Origin: CAYTSW01 sp964440605
Lineage (GTDB): Bacteria; Planctomycetota; Phycisphaerae; Phycisphaerales; UBA1924
Length of the DNA stretch: 19,473 nt
Assembly: GCA_964440605.1 (NCBI GenBank)
Contig: CAYTSW010000042.1
Coordinates: 1 to 19,473 of the forward strand
Reading direction: 5' to 3'
Shown: piece by piece, positions 1-7,486 of the stretch
How positions within the stretch are numbered: the stretch's first letter is position 1
Layout of the letters: each line of letters starts with the position of its first letter
Notes under the pieces: model-generated
Seen by the model: only the letters and a program-made list of their open reading frames with translations
Databases searched by the model: none
Told to the model about the DNA's origin: nothing
Program-made: the position numbers and the translations under genes

Positions 1-160
1 TTGTTCCATGCACTGAGGAACGCGGGGGAGGCGATACGGAGTGAGAGAGGCTAGTAGGTGTTGGGCGATACGATGGAGGGCGTGGCGGGGATTCGGCGGA
101 TGGGGTCGTGATTCGGAGTGTGTCCGGTGATCCTTGGAGGTGGAGGGAGGGGAGGTGTCG
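1..160. other. Non-coding lead-in to purB
   Basis: No coding region is supported here. The stretch is G-rich and ends in repeated GGAGG-like blocks that serve as the ribosome binding region of purB. I looked for -35/-10 pairs and found none with acceptable spacing, so the purB promoter is not assigned. Confidence 0.5.
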
Positions 161-1642
161 ATGGCGCGGACGGATTTGGATGGGTATGTGAGCCCGCTCG
201 CTGGGCGTTATGCGTCGCGTGAGATGGTGGAGATCTGGTCCGCCCGCCGCAAGTTCACGACGTGGCGGCGGATCTGGCTCGCGGTCGCCGAAGCCCAGCA
301 CGAGGTGACCAAAGACTGGCCCACGCCGCTGGTCACCAAAGAGCAGGTCGAGGAACTGCGCGCGAACCTCGAGGTGACCGACGAGGACATGGACCGCGCC
401 GAGCGGTACGAAGCCGAGCTGCGCCACGACGTGATGGCGCACGTCAAGGCGTGGGGCGATCGGTGTCCGAAGGCGAAGGGGATCATCCATCTGGGTATGA
501 CCTCGCAGGATGTGAACGACAACTGCGAGTTGCTGCTCATTGCTGAAGCGAACGCACGGATCCGGCGCGGCGCGCAGCGTCTCATGAAGGCGATGGGTGA
601 AGCCGCGGGTCGATACGCCGAAGTCCCCACGCTCGGGCTCACGCACTATCAACCCGCGCAGCCGACGACCGTCGGCCGGCGTCTGGCGCAAGGCGCGTAC
701 GACCTCAGCCTCGCGATGGGCGAAGATCGAAGTCAACGGTTGCGCGGGCTCCGCGGCGCTACGGGAACGCAGGCGTCGTTCCTGCAGTTGCTCGGCGGCG
801 ATGCCACGCTCGTCGACGAACTCGAGGTCCGGTGGCACAAGCGCTTCGTGAACCTCGCGGGTGATGCTTCAGAGCTCAACGGCTGCACCCATCGCCTCAC
901 GAGCCAGACCTATCCTCGCGTGTTCGACGCGCAGGTCGTGTCTTGCCTCGCCAGCATCGCCGCCGTCCTCCACAAGACCGCCACCGACATCCGCCTCCTC
1001 TGCAATCGCAAGGAGCTCGATGAGCCCTTCGAGTCCAGGCAGATCGGCTCGTCGGCCATGCCCTACAAGCGCAATCCCATGCGCTGCGAGCGCGTCTGCG
1101 GCCTCGCGCGCTTCGTCATGAACCTCGTGGGCAACGCCTACGAGACCGCCGCCACCCAGTGGCTCGAACGCACCCTCGACGACTCGTCCAACCGCCGCCT
1201 CGTCCTGCCAGAGGCCTTCCTCGCGACCGACGCGTGCCTGAACATCATGCTCAACGTCGTGCGCGGCCTCGTCGTCCACGAAGCGCAGGTCCGGAAGAAC
1301 CTCATGGCCGAGTTGCCCTTCCTCGCGACGGAAAACATCCTGATGGAAGCCGTCAAAGCCGGCGGCGACCGCCAGGAACTCCACGAAGCCATCCGCGAGC
1401 ACGCGCAGCACGTCGCCTGGCGCATCAAGCAGGAGGGCGCCGAGAACGATCTGATCGAGCGCCTGCGCAACGACCCGTGCTTCGACGCCGTGAAGGACCG
1501 CCTGACCGAAGGCGACCTGCTCGACCCGATGAAGTACGTCGGGCGCGCGGTGGAGCAGACCAAGCGCTTCATTAAAGAAGTGGTGGACCCGCTACGTGAG
1601 GAGGGCGAGGACGAGCAAGAAACGCCCGAGCTGCGCGTGTAA
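161..1642 (+). CDS. purB: Adenylosuccinate lyase, eukaryote-like subtype
   Basis: This cytosolic enzyme of the fumarase/aspartase superfamily cleaves SAICAR to AICAR and adenylosuccinate to AMP, both with release of fumarate. The 493-residue protein shows the superfamily signature SSAMPYKRNP around residues 298-307, which carries the mobile-loop catalytic Ser, the catalytic-His motif THYQPAQPTT with His162, and RHDVMAHV with His89 and His94. The sequence resembles animal ADSL (for example SPLAGRYAS near the start and RTLDDSSNRR later) more than the shorter Bacillus-type PurB. An in-frame TTG lies at 134, but ATG 161 is preferred because GGAGG sits five bases before it and family homology begins just after it. 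It faces the debranching-enzyme gene convergently, with a transposase element between the two stops. Confidence 0.95.
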   Translation: MARTDLDGYVSPLAGRYASREMVEIWSARRKFTTWRRIWLAVAEAQHEVTKDWPTPLVTKEQVEELRANLEVTDEDMDRAERYEAELRHDVMAHVKAWGDRCPKAKGIIHLGMTSQDVNDNCELLLIAEANARIRRGAQRLMKAMGEAAGRYAEVPTLGLTHYQPAQPTTVGRRLAQGAYDLSLAMGEDRSQRLRGLRGATGTQASFLQLLGGDATLVDELEVRWHKRFVNLAGDASELNGCTHRLTSQTYPRVFDAQVVSCLASIAAVLHKTATDIRLLCNRKELDEPFESRQIGSSAMPYKRNPMRCERVCGLARFVMNLVGNAYETAATQWLERTLDDSSNRRLVLPEAFLATDACLNIMLNVVRGLVVHEAQVRKNLMAELPFLATENILMEAVKAGGDRQELHEAIREHAQHVAWRIKQEGAENDLIERLRNDPCFDAVKDRLTEGDLLDPMKYVGRAVEQTKRFIKEVVDPLREEGEDEQETPELRV

Positions 1643-1658
1643 ACGCCCGAACCCAGTC

Positions 1659-1686
1659 AACACCGGGCGCAAGCCCGGTGATCAGT
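1659..1686 (+). repeat. Left REP-like hairpin / 28-bp inverted repeat
   Basis: The core is an 8-bp stem CACCGGGC/GCCCGGTG closing a GCAA tetraloop, followed by ATCAGT. The whole 28 bases recur as a perfect reverse complement at 2197-2224. It starts 16 bases after the purB stop, so it could also act as a transcription terminator, although no U-tract follows. Two hairpins around a transposase of this family match the REP/BIME arrangement. Confidence 0.9.
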
Positions 1687-1713
1687 GGGTGCAGGCGCGC
1701 AGCCCTGGCGCCG

Positions 1714-2160
1714 CTACTGCTCATACAGCGTGTAGTGAATAGCGCGCCTCAGAGAGGCTTCGCTGTTGAGGTGTCGCGTCGAGCCGTGACGCGCCCACAC
1801 GCGCTCGCCCTCGAAGCCGGACTCCCGCAGTCGGCGCGACGTCCAGGCCTTGCACTCGCCCATGATCCGTTGAGGCGGGCCATCAGCGCGCACAACGAGG
1901 TGGACGTGGTTCGAACGTACGTTGATGGCGTGCAGATGCCAGCCTCGGATCAGGCAGTGCTCTCGGATCACATTGTCGACCAGTTCGCGTTCGGTCGGGT
2001 CCAGTTCCACGGGCGCTTGGGGCATCGCCTGGAGCGTCGCCTTCGCGAGGCGTGGCGCCGGATCGCGGGCCACGCGCCGGTCTCGGTGGCGCGAGGTCCA
2101 GCCCCGTGCGTCTCCGGGAAGCCACGAGCCGTAGGTGCGCCAGGACAGAAAGAAGTCCAT
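1714..2160 (-). CDS. REP-associated tyrosine transposase (Y1_Tnp / IS200-like HUH nuclease)
   Basis: A 148-residue single-strand DNA nuclease/transposase of the Y1 HUH family. Members cut REP hairpins in single-stranded DNA and form a 5'-phosphotyrosine link. The HUH metal-binding motif is NHVHLVV (His85, His87). The N-terminal SWRTYGSWLPGDARGW is typical of the family. The C-terminal AIHYTLYEQ holds the candidate nucleophile, Tyr143 by position, with Tyr146 as the alternative. ATG 2160 is chosen because homology starts there; a GTG at 2205 would add 15 residues and run into the flanking hairpin. No clear Shine-Dalgarno is present. It reads in the same direction as the debranching-enzyme gene upstream, so it may depend on readthrough. 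The frame is intact, so activity is possible. Confidence 0.88.
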   Translation of the reverse strand: MDFFLSWRTYGSWLPGDARGWTSRHRDRRVARDPAPRLAKATLQAMPQAPVELDPTERELVDNVIREHCLIRGWHLHAINVRSNHVHLVVRADGPPQRIMGECKAWTSRRLRESGFEGERVWARHGSTRHLNSEASLRRAIHYTLYEQ

Positions 2161-2196
2161 GGGGAGAGAGTAACGTCGGTGAAGGAATGGGTGTCT

Positions 2197-2224
2197 ACTG
2201 ATCACCGGGCTTGCGCCCGGTGTT
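2197..2224 (-). repeat. Right REP-like hairpin / 28-bp inverted repeat
   Basis: Perfect reverse complement of the repeat at 1659-1686, with the same 8-bp stem and tetraloop. Its outer edge overlaps the first base of the debranching-enzyme stop codon (TTA on the plus strand at 2224-2226). It may therefore also act as that gene's terminator or mRNA 3' stabiliser, which is inferred from position. Confidence 0.9.
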
Positions 2225-4335
2225 TACTTGTGAGTGAGAATCATCATCATCACCCGAAGCGGTTCCGCCACGCTCCACGCCTGCGCGGTGCAGCCTTCTT
2301 CATCACGCGGTTCCTCGGCGTCGTACACCTCGGCGATCGAACCCAGGCACCCGCCCTGTCCGCTGTCGAGGTGTTCGAGCAGCGTGCCGATCGCCGCCGC
2401 GGCTTCTTCGCGGGCGTCCAGAGAAAACCCGCCCGCGCGCAGCACCGCCTCGGCATACGGCCCGATCAGCCATGGCCAAACCGTCCCGTTGTGGTACGCG
2501 CCGTCGCGGGCCATCATGTCACCCTTGAAGCGCGGCTGGTACTTCGGGTGCATCGGGTCCAGCGTCCGCAGGCCGACGGGCGTCAGCAGCACGCGCCGCA
2601 CTTCATCGATCGTGCGCCGTTTCGCGTCGTCATCCAGCGGCGAGAAGGGCAGCGCCGCCGCGATGATCTGGTTCGGGCGCACCTCGTCGCGCGGCTGCCA
2701 CTCGCCGTCGGAGGTCCGTTGCAGGCAGTCGTGCAGCCCGGCGTTCGGCTTCTGGAATCGGTAGTTGAAACTCTCGCGCACGAGTTCGGCGGTGGCGCGC
2801 AGCTTCGTCGCGTGGCCCGGGTGTGTCTCGGCGACGAGCTGCGCCGTCGTCAGCAGGCCGTTGTGCCACAGCGCGTTGATCTCGACGCACTTGCCGTGCC
2901 GTGGCGTGAAGACCACGCCGCCGCGCTTCGCGTCCATCCACGTGAGCTGGCTCTCTTCGTCGCCCGCGGCGACCAGGTGGTCCTCTGGGTCCACCTTGAT
3001 GTGGAAGCGCGTGCCCGCCGAATACCCCTCGATGATCGCCAGGCACGCGTCGATCAGGACGTCTGGCGGCCTGCGCCCCGAGGCGCGGCTCCAGTCGTGC
3101 ACCGCGCTCAAGAACCACAGCGAGGCGTCGACGGTGTTGTACTGCGGCAAGCCGCCGTAGTCGTCGAAGACGTTCGGGATCATCCCGCGATCGACGTACC
3201 GCGCGAACGTCGTCAGGCACGCCAGCGCATCTTCGTAGCGCCCGCACGACGTCATGAGGCCCGGCAACGCGATCATCGTGTCGCGGCCCCAGTCGCTGAA
3301 CCACGGATAGCCGGCGATGACGGTCTTGAGCGGCCGGTCGTCGACGACGCGTGTGACGAGGAAGTCGTCGGCGGCGCGCACGAGCGGGCCGATGTGCCGA
3401 AGCACCTCATCGTCGACGCCGGGGTGCGCATGTGCGAGCGTCTCGTGCAGCTTCGCGTAGTGCTTGGCGCGTTGTTGTTGGTTGTGGAGCTCCAAGTCGG
3501 GCTCGTGCGGGTCCATCGCGGCCGCGAGCGCGACGGTCGTCGTGGTGTTCGCGGGGCAGTCGATCGTGAAGCGCCCGGGGCCGAAGAGATGCTCGGTGAG
3601 CTTGCCTTGCTCTCCACGCGCACGCGTCATGGCGTAATCCACGTCCGCGCGCAGCGTCGCCTCCTCTTCGAACGAAGCGTTGGGCGAGCTCTGCAGCACC
3701 AGTGCAAGCTCATCCGCCTCGATGCGCACACGCTGTTCGGTCACGCGCTCGATGGTGTACCGATCGACCATGTTCGAGCCCAGCACCGCGTGAAAGTCCC
3801 GCAGCGACACCCGCGGCGTCAGGCACAGCGTTACGGGCCGATCGGTCGTCGAGACGTGGTATCGCAGCGTCGCGAGCGGCGTCTGGTGGCCGAGCCGGAG
3901 CGTCTTCGTGAGGGTCAGTTCGTCGCCGTCGGTCGGTACCTTCAAGGTCCAAGTCACGCAGTCTTCGTCGCGCTGGAACGCATGGAAGTGCGCCGCGTCG
4001 CCCGGGCCTGTTGGTGTGCCGGAGCCCGGCGGCGGCTGATAGCGCGCGAGCTCGATCGCCTCCTCATTCGCAAACACCAGCGTCTCTTCGACCGCGTTGA
4101 GCAGTGCCACGCGGTTCACTGGCGGCGTGCGCGCGGCGATCAGCAGCGCGTGGTACTGCCGACGCGGCACGCCGTCCACGCAGCCCATCGCGAACCCGCC
4201 GTCGCCCGACGTCAGCAGCCACTCGCCCCGCTCGAGCACCGCCGGGTCCCGGGACGCGGGCGTGTATTGGTAGGGCGGCTGCGGGATCGGCAGCGAGCAG
4301 ACGAGATCGGCGTATTCGGACGTGCGGGTGCTCAT
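2224..4335 (-). CDS. Glycogen debranching enzyme, amylo-alpha-1,6-glucosidase (GH133 type)
   Basis: This protein probably hydrolyses alpha-1,6 branch stubs of glycogen in the cytosol. It has 703 residues. An N-terminal GDE_N-type domain spans about residues 36-300, with SGDGGFAMG then VPRRQYHALLIAA near 43-68. A C-terminal (alpha/alpha)6 barrel follows, with hallmark WFSDWGRDTM (345-354), a conserved VDASLWFL stretch, EINALWHNGL (Trp490) and YHNGTVWPW from 614. These match the bacterial/archaeal debranching family rather than the GlgX isoamylase type, so I give no glgX symbol. ATG 4335 is chosen because family homology begins within 30 residues. The frame stays open for another 117 codons upstream, but that stretch is low in similarity and overlaps the fliD promoter region. 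No other glycogen gene is in the window. Confidence 0.92.
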   Translation of the reverse strand: MSTRTSEYADLVCSLPIPQPPYQYTPASRDPAVLERGEWLLTSGDGGFAMGCVDGVPRRQYHALLIAARTPPVNRVALLNAVEETLVFANEEAIELARYQPPPGSGTPTGPGDAAHFHAFQRDEDCVTWTLKVPTDGDELTLTKTLRLGHQTPLATLRYHVSTTDRPVTLCLTPRVSLRDFHAVLGSNMVDRYTIERVTEQRVRIEADELALVLQSSPNASFEEEATLRADVDYAMTRARGEQGKLTEHLFGPGRFTIDCPANTTTTVALAAAMDPHEPDLELHNQQQRAKHYAKLHETLAHAHPGVDDEVLRHIGPLVRAADDFLVTRVVDDRPLKTVIAGYPWFSDWGRDTMIALPGLMTSCGRYEDALACLTTFARYVDRGMIPNVFDDYGGLPQYNTVDASLWFLSAVHDWSRASGRRPPDVLIDACLAIIEGYSAGTRFHIKVDPEDHLVAAGDEESQLTWMDAKRGGVVFTPRHGKCVEINALWHNGLLTTAQLVAETHPGHATKLRATAELVRESFNYRFQKPNAGLHDCLQRTSDGEWQPRDEVRPNQIIAAALPFSPLDDDAKRRTIDEVRRVLLTPVGLRTLDPMHPKYQPRFKGDMMARDGAYHNGTVWPWLIGPYAEAVLRAGGFSLDAREEAAAAIGTLLEHLDSGQGGCLGSIAEVYDAEEPRDEEGCTAQAWSVAEPLRVMMMILTHK

Positions 4336-4507
4336 AACGGGGATCGTGGCCCCGCTCCGCTGGGGATCCACCCGGAAGCGGGCAAATCTGTGCGGGGCGT
4401 GCCGATCGTTCGCCACGCGTTGCGCGAACGGGGTGGAGGCGGGCCGGTGGGTGCCCGATGACCGTGATGTCCCGGAGCGCGACGCGGGCACGAAATGGCC
4501 TGCGGGC

Positions 4508-4522
4508 TGGCACGCGGCGTGC
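4508..4522 (+). promoter_or_regulatory. Candidate sigma-54 (RpoN) promoter of fliD
   Basis: TGGCACG, four bases, then GTGC matches the -24/-12 consensus TGGCACG-N4-TTGC with one mismatch and exact GG-to-GC spacing. A start about 12 bases downstream would give a leader of roughly 40 nt before ATG 4574. RpoN control of flagellar genes is common in bacteria. The site also contains a short palindrome (GCACGC-G-GCGTGC), so a chance match in GC-rich DNA cannot be excluded. Confidence 0.45.
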
Positions 4523-4573
4523 GACGGGACGGCTACGGGCGCACGTCCTGCGCCCGGACACGGAGGTCCGACG

Positions 4574-7453
4574 ATGTCTGGAATCACCTCGGGCACGGGT
4601 CTGTTCTCGGGCTTGCCCACGACTGACCTGATCAACCAGCTCATCCAGGTCGAAGCGCGCCCGCGTGCTTTCGCGCAGCAGCGCATCGTTCAACTCCAGA
4701 GTCAGCAGGCCGCCTGGCTCGCGATCAACTCCGCGCTCAACGGCGTCGGCGCCGCCGCCGGCCGCTTCCGCGTCCAGGACGTCTTCGACCGCACCACCGC
4801 CTCCTCCACCAACGAGAGCGTCCTCACCGCCACCGCCTCCAACAACGCGACCGAGGGCAGCTACTCCTTCATCGTCGATCGTCTGGTCTCCACGCAGCAA
4901 CTGCTCACCCGCGGCTTCTCCGATCGCGACGAGACCGGTATCGGCGCTTCGCGCTTCACCTTCGAGACCGGCGGCGGCGGCGTGCGCACCTCCACCCGCC
5001 TCACCGAGCTGAACGGCGGCGAGGGCATCGATCGAGGAACCCTCCGCATCACCGACAAGGCCGGCAACACCGCCGACATCGACGTCTCCAGAGCCGTCAA
5101 CGTCGACGACGTCCTCGAGGCCATCAACGAAAACGCCACGGTCAACGTCAACGCCCGCGTCGACGGCGACCGCCTCGTCATCGACGACCTCACCGGCGCC
5201 GGCGGCACGCTGCGCATCGAAGACGTCGCGGGCTCCGAGACCGCCTCCACGCTCGGCATCGCCGGTCAGGCGAGCGGCGTGACGACGTCGATCACCGGCA
5301 CCAGCGTCCGCAACCTCTCCGACGGGTCGGCCCTTTCCGTCCTCAACGACGGCAACGGCGTCAACATCCTCGACGGCAACGCCACCGCCGACCTCACCAT
5401 CACCGCGCGCGACGGCACGCAGTTCACCGTCAACCTCGGACGGCAGACCGGCACCGAAGAAGTCGACGGCGAGGAGCAGACCGTCGTGACCGCCGCCCGC
5501 GCCGGCACGCTGGGCGATGTGATCGAACGCATCAACCAGGCCGCGACCAACGCCGGGGTCGATGTCGTCGCCGGCTTCAACGCCGACGGCACGGGCCTCG
5601 TCGTCAACGACAACTCCGCGGGCGGCGGGGACCTCGTCATCGAGTCCACCGGCACGCGCACCGCCGCCGAGGATCTGGGCATCGCGACCGATGGCTTCTC
5701 CGGCGCGTCCTTTGAAGGGCGCCGCCTCATCGCGGGCATCAACTCCGTGCTCTCCCAACGCCTCAACGGCGGCTCGGGCCTCGGCTCGGGCGAGCTCAAC
5801 ATCACCGATCGCGCTGGCAACGCCACCACGATCAACCTCTCCGACGGCGCGCTCGGCGGCTCGCTCAGCGACGTCATCGATGAGGTCAACGCCACCCTCG
5901 CCGCCACGGGCGTGAGCGTCACCGTCGGCTACAACACCGCGGGCAACGGCATCGCTCTGAGCGACACCTCGGGCGGCTCGGGCTCGCTGGTGGTCTCGGG
6001 AGACACCGCCCAGGCGCTGGGCATCGACACCGCCGGCGCCGCGAGCAACGAGCTCGAGGGGCGTTCGTCGCAGCTCCAGTGGATCAGCCGCGCGACGCAG
6101 CTCGAAGACCTCAACGCCGGCGAGGGCATCGGCTCGGGCACCATCCGCCTCACCAACGCCGCCGGGGACTCGACGGAGTTCACCGTCGGCAGCTCCGTCT
6201 CCACCGTCGGCGAACTGCTCTCGTTCATCAACTCCCGCCCCGACATTGGTGTCAACGCCACGATCAATGACCAGGGCGACGGCATCGTGCTGACCGACAC
6301 CACGGGCGGCGGGGGCCAGCTCATCATCGAGGACGTCACCGGCTCCGTCGCGTCCAACCTGAACATCGACGGCACCTTCTCAGAAGAGGGCGGCGTCACC
6401 GCCGCCGACGGTTCCTTCGAGCGCGTCGTCGAGTTTGACCCGACGGACGACCTCGACACCGTCGCCGAGGAGATCAACCTTGCGGGCGTCGGCCTCGTCG
6501 CGACGGTGATCAACGACGGCGCGCCCGGCTCGCCTTTCCGCCTCTCGCTCACCGCCCGCGACTCGGGCTCCGCCGGGCGGACCATCTTTGACTCGGGCGG
6601 GCTCGACCTGGGCGTGGACACGATCGCGCAGGGCGACGACGCCGTCGTCTTCTATGGAGCCGCCGATCCCAAGGACGCCGTGCTCATCACCAGCAGCACC
6701 AACTCGCTCAGCGGGGTGGTGCGCGGCGTGAACATCAACCTCCGCTCGGCGAGCGACGACCCCGTCGAGCTGACGGTCTCGCGCGACCTCGACTCCATCG
6801 AGAGCGAGATCACCGGCTTCGTCGAGAGCTTCAATGGCGCCATCCGCGCCATCGACCAGACCACGTTCTACAACGAAGACACCGAGCAGCGCGGCCCGCT
6901 GCTGGGCAACTCCACCGCCTCCATCATCCGCAGGCGGCTCATCGATTCGATCCAGTCGCCCATCGAGGGCGTGCCCGGCAACCGCTTCCGTTTCCTCTTC
7001 GAGATCGGCATCGGCATCGAGGCCAGCGGCTCGGGCGAGGGCAACCGCATCTCCTTCGACACCGAGAAGTTCCGCGAAGCCTACGCCAGTGACCCCGAAG
7101 CCGTCCGCGACCTCTTCGACGCCTTCAAGCAGGAGCCGCGGGGCGACATCGAGATCGCGCCGGGTATCACCACGCCCGACCTCGGGCCGGAACGTTTTTC
7201 GCGGCGCGGCGTGCTCGTGCAGATCGACCAGCTCGTCGACTCGCTCACCAGCTCCATCGGTGGCCTTGTCACGCGTCAGACCGACCGCCTGGACGATCAG
7301 ATCCGCCTTCAGGAGGGTCGCATCGAGAACTTCAACGCCCAGCTCGAACGCAAGCGGGCGCAGCTCGAGGCCGAGTTCGCGGGCCTCGAGCAGGTGCTGG
7401 CGCAGCTCCAGACGCAGCAGCAATCGCTCGGCCAGCTCCAGGGCCTCGGCTGA
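4574..7453 (+). CDS. fliD: Flagellar hook-associated protein 2 (filament cap), enlarged
   Basis: FliD forms the cap at the tip of the flagellum and guides flagellin folding; it is exported by the flagellar type III system. This version has 959 residues, about twice the enterobacterial length. The FliD_N region covers about residues 1-110 (GLFSGLPTTDLINQLIQVE at the start). Four tandem modules resembling flagellin hook-IN motifs start near residues 143, 257, 397 and 513, each with an LN-x-G-x-G(I/V/L) opening, an I-T/D-x-A-G strand and a D-x-(T/S)-G-G-G turn. FliD_C follows from about 690. The C-terminal heptad-rich helix (from about QTDRLDDQIRLQEGRIENF) is typical of the family. ATG 4574 is preceded by GGAGG seven bases away; the open frame extends upstream but without homology. 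No other flagellar gene is in the window. Confidence 0.93.
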   Translation: MSGITSGTGLFSGLPTTDLINQLIQVEARPRAFAQQRIVQLQSQQAAWLAINSALNGVGAAAGRFRVQDVFDRTTASSTNESVLTATASNNATEGSYSFIVDRLVSTQQLLTRGFSDRDETGIGASRFTFETGGGGVRTSTRLTELNGGEGIDRGTLRITDKAGNTADIDVSRAVNVDDVLEAINENATVNVNARVDGDRLVIDDLTGAGGTLRIEDVAGSETASTLGIAGQASGVTTSITGTSVRNLSDGSALSVLNDGNGVNILDGNATADLTITARDGTQFTVNLGRQTGTEEVDGEEQTVVTAARAGTLGDVIERINQAATNAGVDVVAGFNADGTGLVVNDNSAGGGDLVIESTGTRTAAEDLGIATDGFSGASFEGRRLIAGINSVLSQRLNGGSGLGSGELNITDRAGNATTINLSDGALGGSLSDVIDEVNATLAATGVSVTVGYNTAGNGIALSDTSGGSGSLVVSGDTAQALGIDTAGAASNELEGRSSQLQWISRATQLEDLNAGEGIGSGTIRLTNAAGDSTEFTVGSSVSTVGELLSFINSRPDIGVNATINDQGDGIVLTDTTGGGGQLIIEDVTGSVASNLNIDGTFSEEGGVTAADGSFERVVEFDPTDDLDTVAEEINLAGVGLVATVINDGAPGSPFRLSLTARDSGSAGRTIFDSGGLDLGVDTIAQGDDAVVFYGAADPKDAVLITSSTNSLSGVVRGVNINLRSASDDPVELTVSRDLDSIESEITGFVESFNGAIRAIDQTTFYNEDTEQRGPLLGNSTASIIRRRLIDSIQSPIEGVPGNRFRFLFEIGIGIEASGSGEGNRISFDTEKFREAYASDPEAVRDLFDAFKQEPRGDIEIAPGITTPDLGPERFSRRGVLVQIDQLVDSLTSSIGGLVTRQTDRLDDQIRLQEGRIENFNAQLERKRAQLEAEFAGLEQVLAQLQTQQQSLGQLQGLG

Positions 7454-7467
7454 TCGATGACGCGGTG

Positions 7468-7486
7468 ATGCCGGATCACCCGGCGT
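7468..7486. terminator. Short hairpin between convergent fliD and pgpH
   Basis: GCCGG and CCGGC (7470-7474 and 7480-7484) close a 5-base loop, extendable by one wobble and one A-U pair. It lies in the 33-bp gap between the two stops and is followed by only three T residues. It may act as a weak bidirectional terminator. Confidence 0.4.

Larger units (their letters stand above)
1659..2224. mobile_element. REP-associated (RAYT-type) element
   Basis: A 566-bp unit bounded by perfect 28-bp inverted copies of a hairpin and carrying one Y1 transposase gene. Classical IS200/IS605 ends are subterminal hairpins that are not inverted repeats of each other. Here the two hairpins are inverted, which is the arrangement of bacterial interspersed mosaic elements associated with RAYT transposases. 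No target-site duplication is apparent, as expected for HUH enzymes. The element exactly fills the space between two convergent stop codons. Confidence 0.75.

Noticed and set aside
1678..4461. Open frame of 927 codons on the plus strand opposite the transposase and debranching enzyme
   Set aside because: It is an Arg/Val-rich antisense shadow without family similarity; the opposite strand has clear HUH and GH133 motifs.
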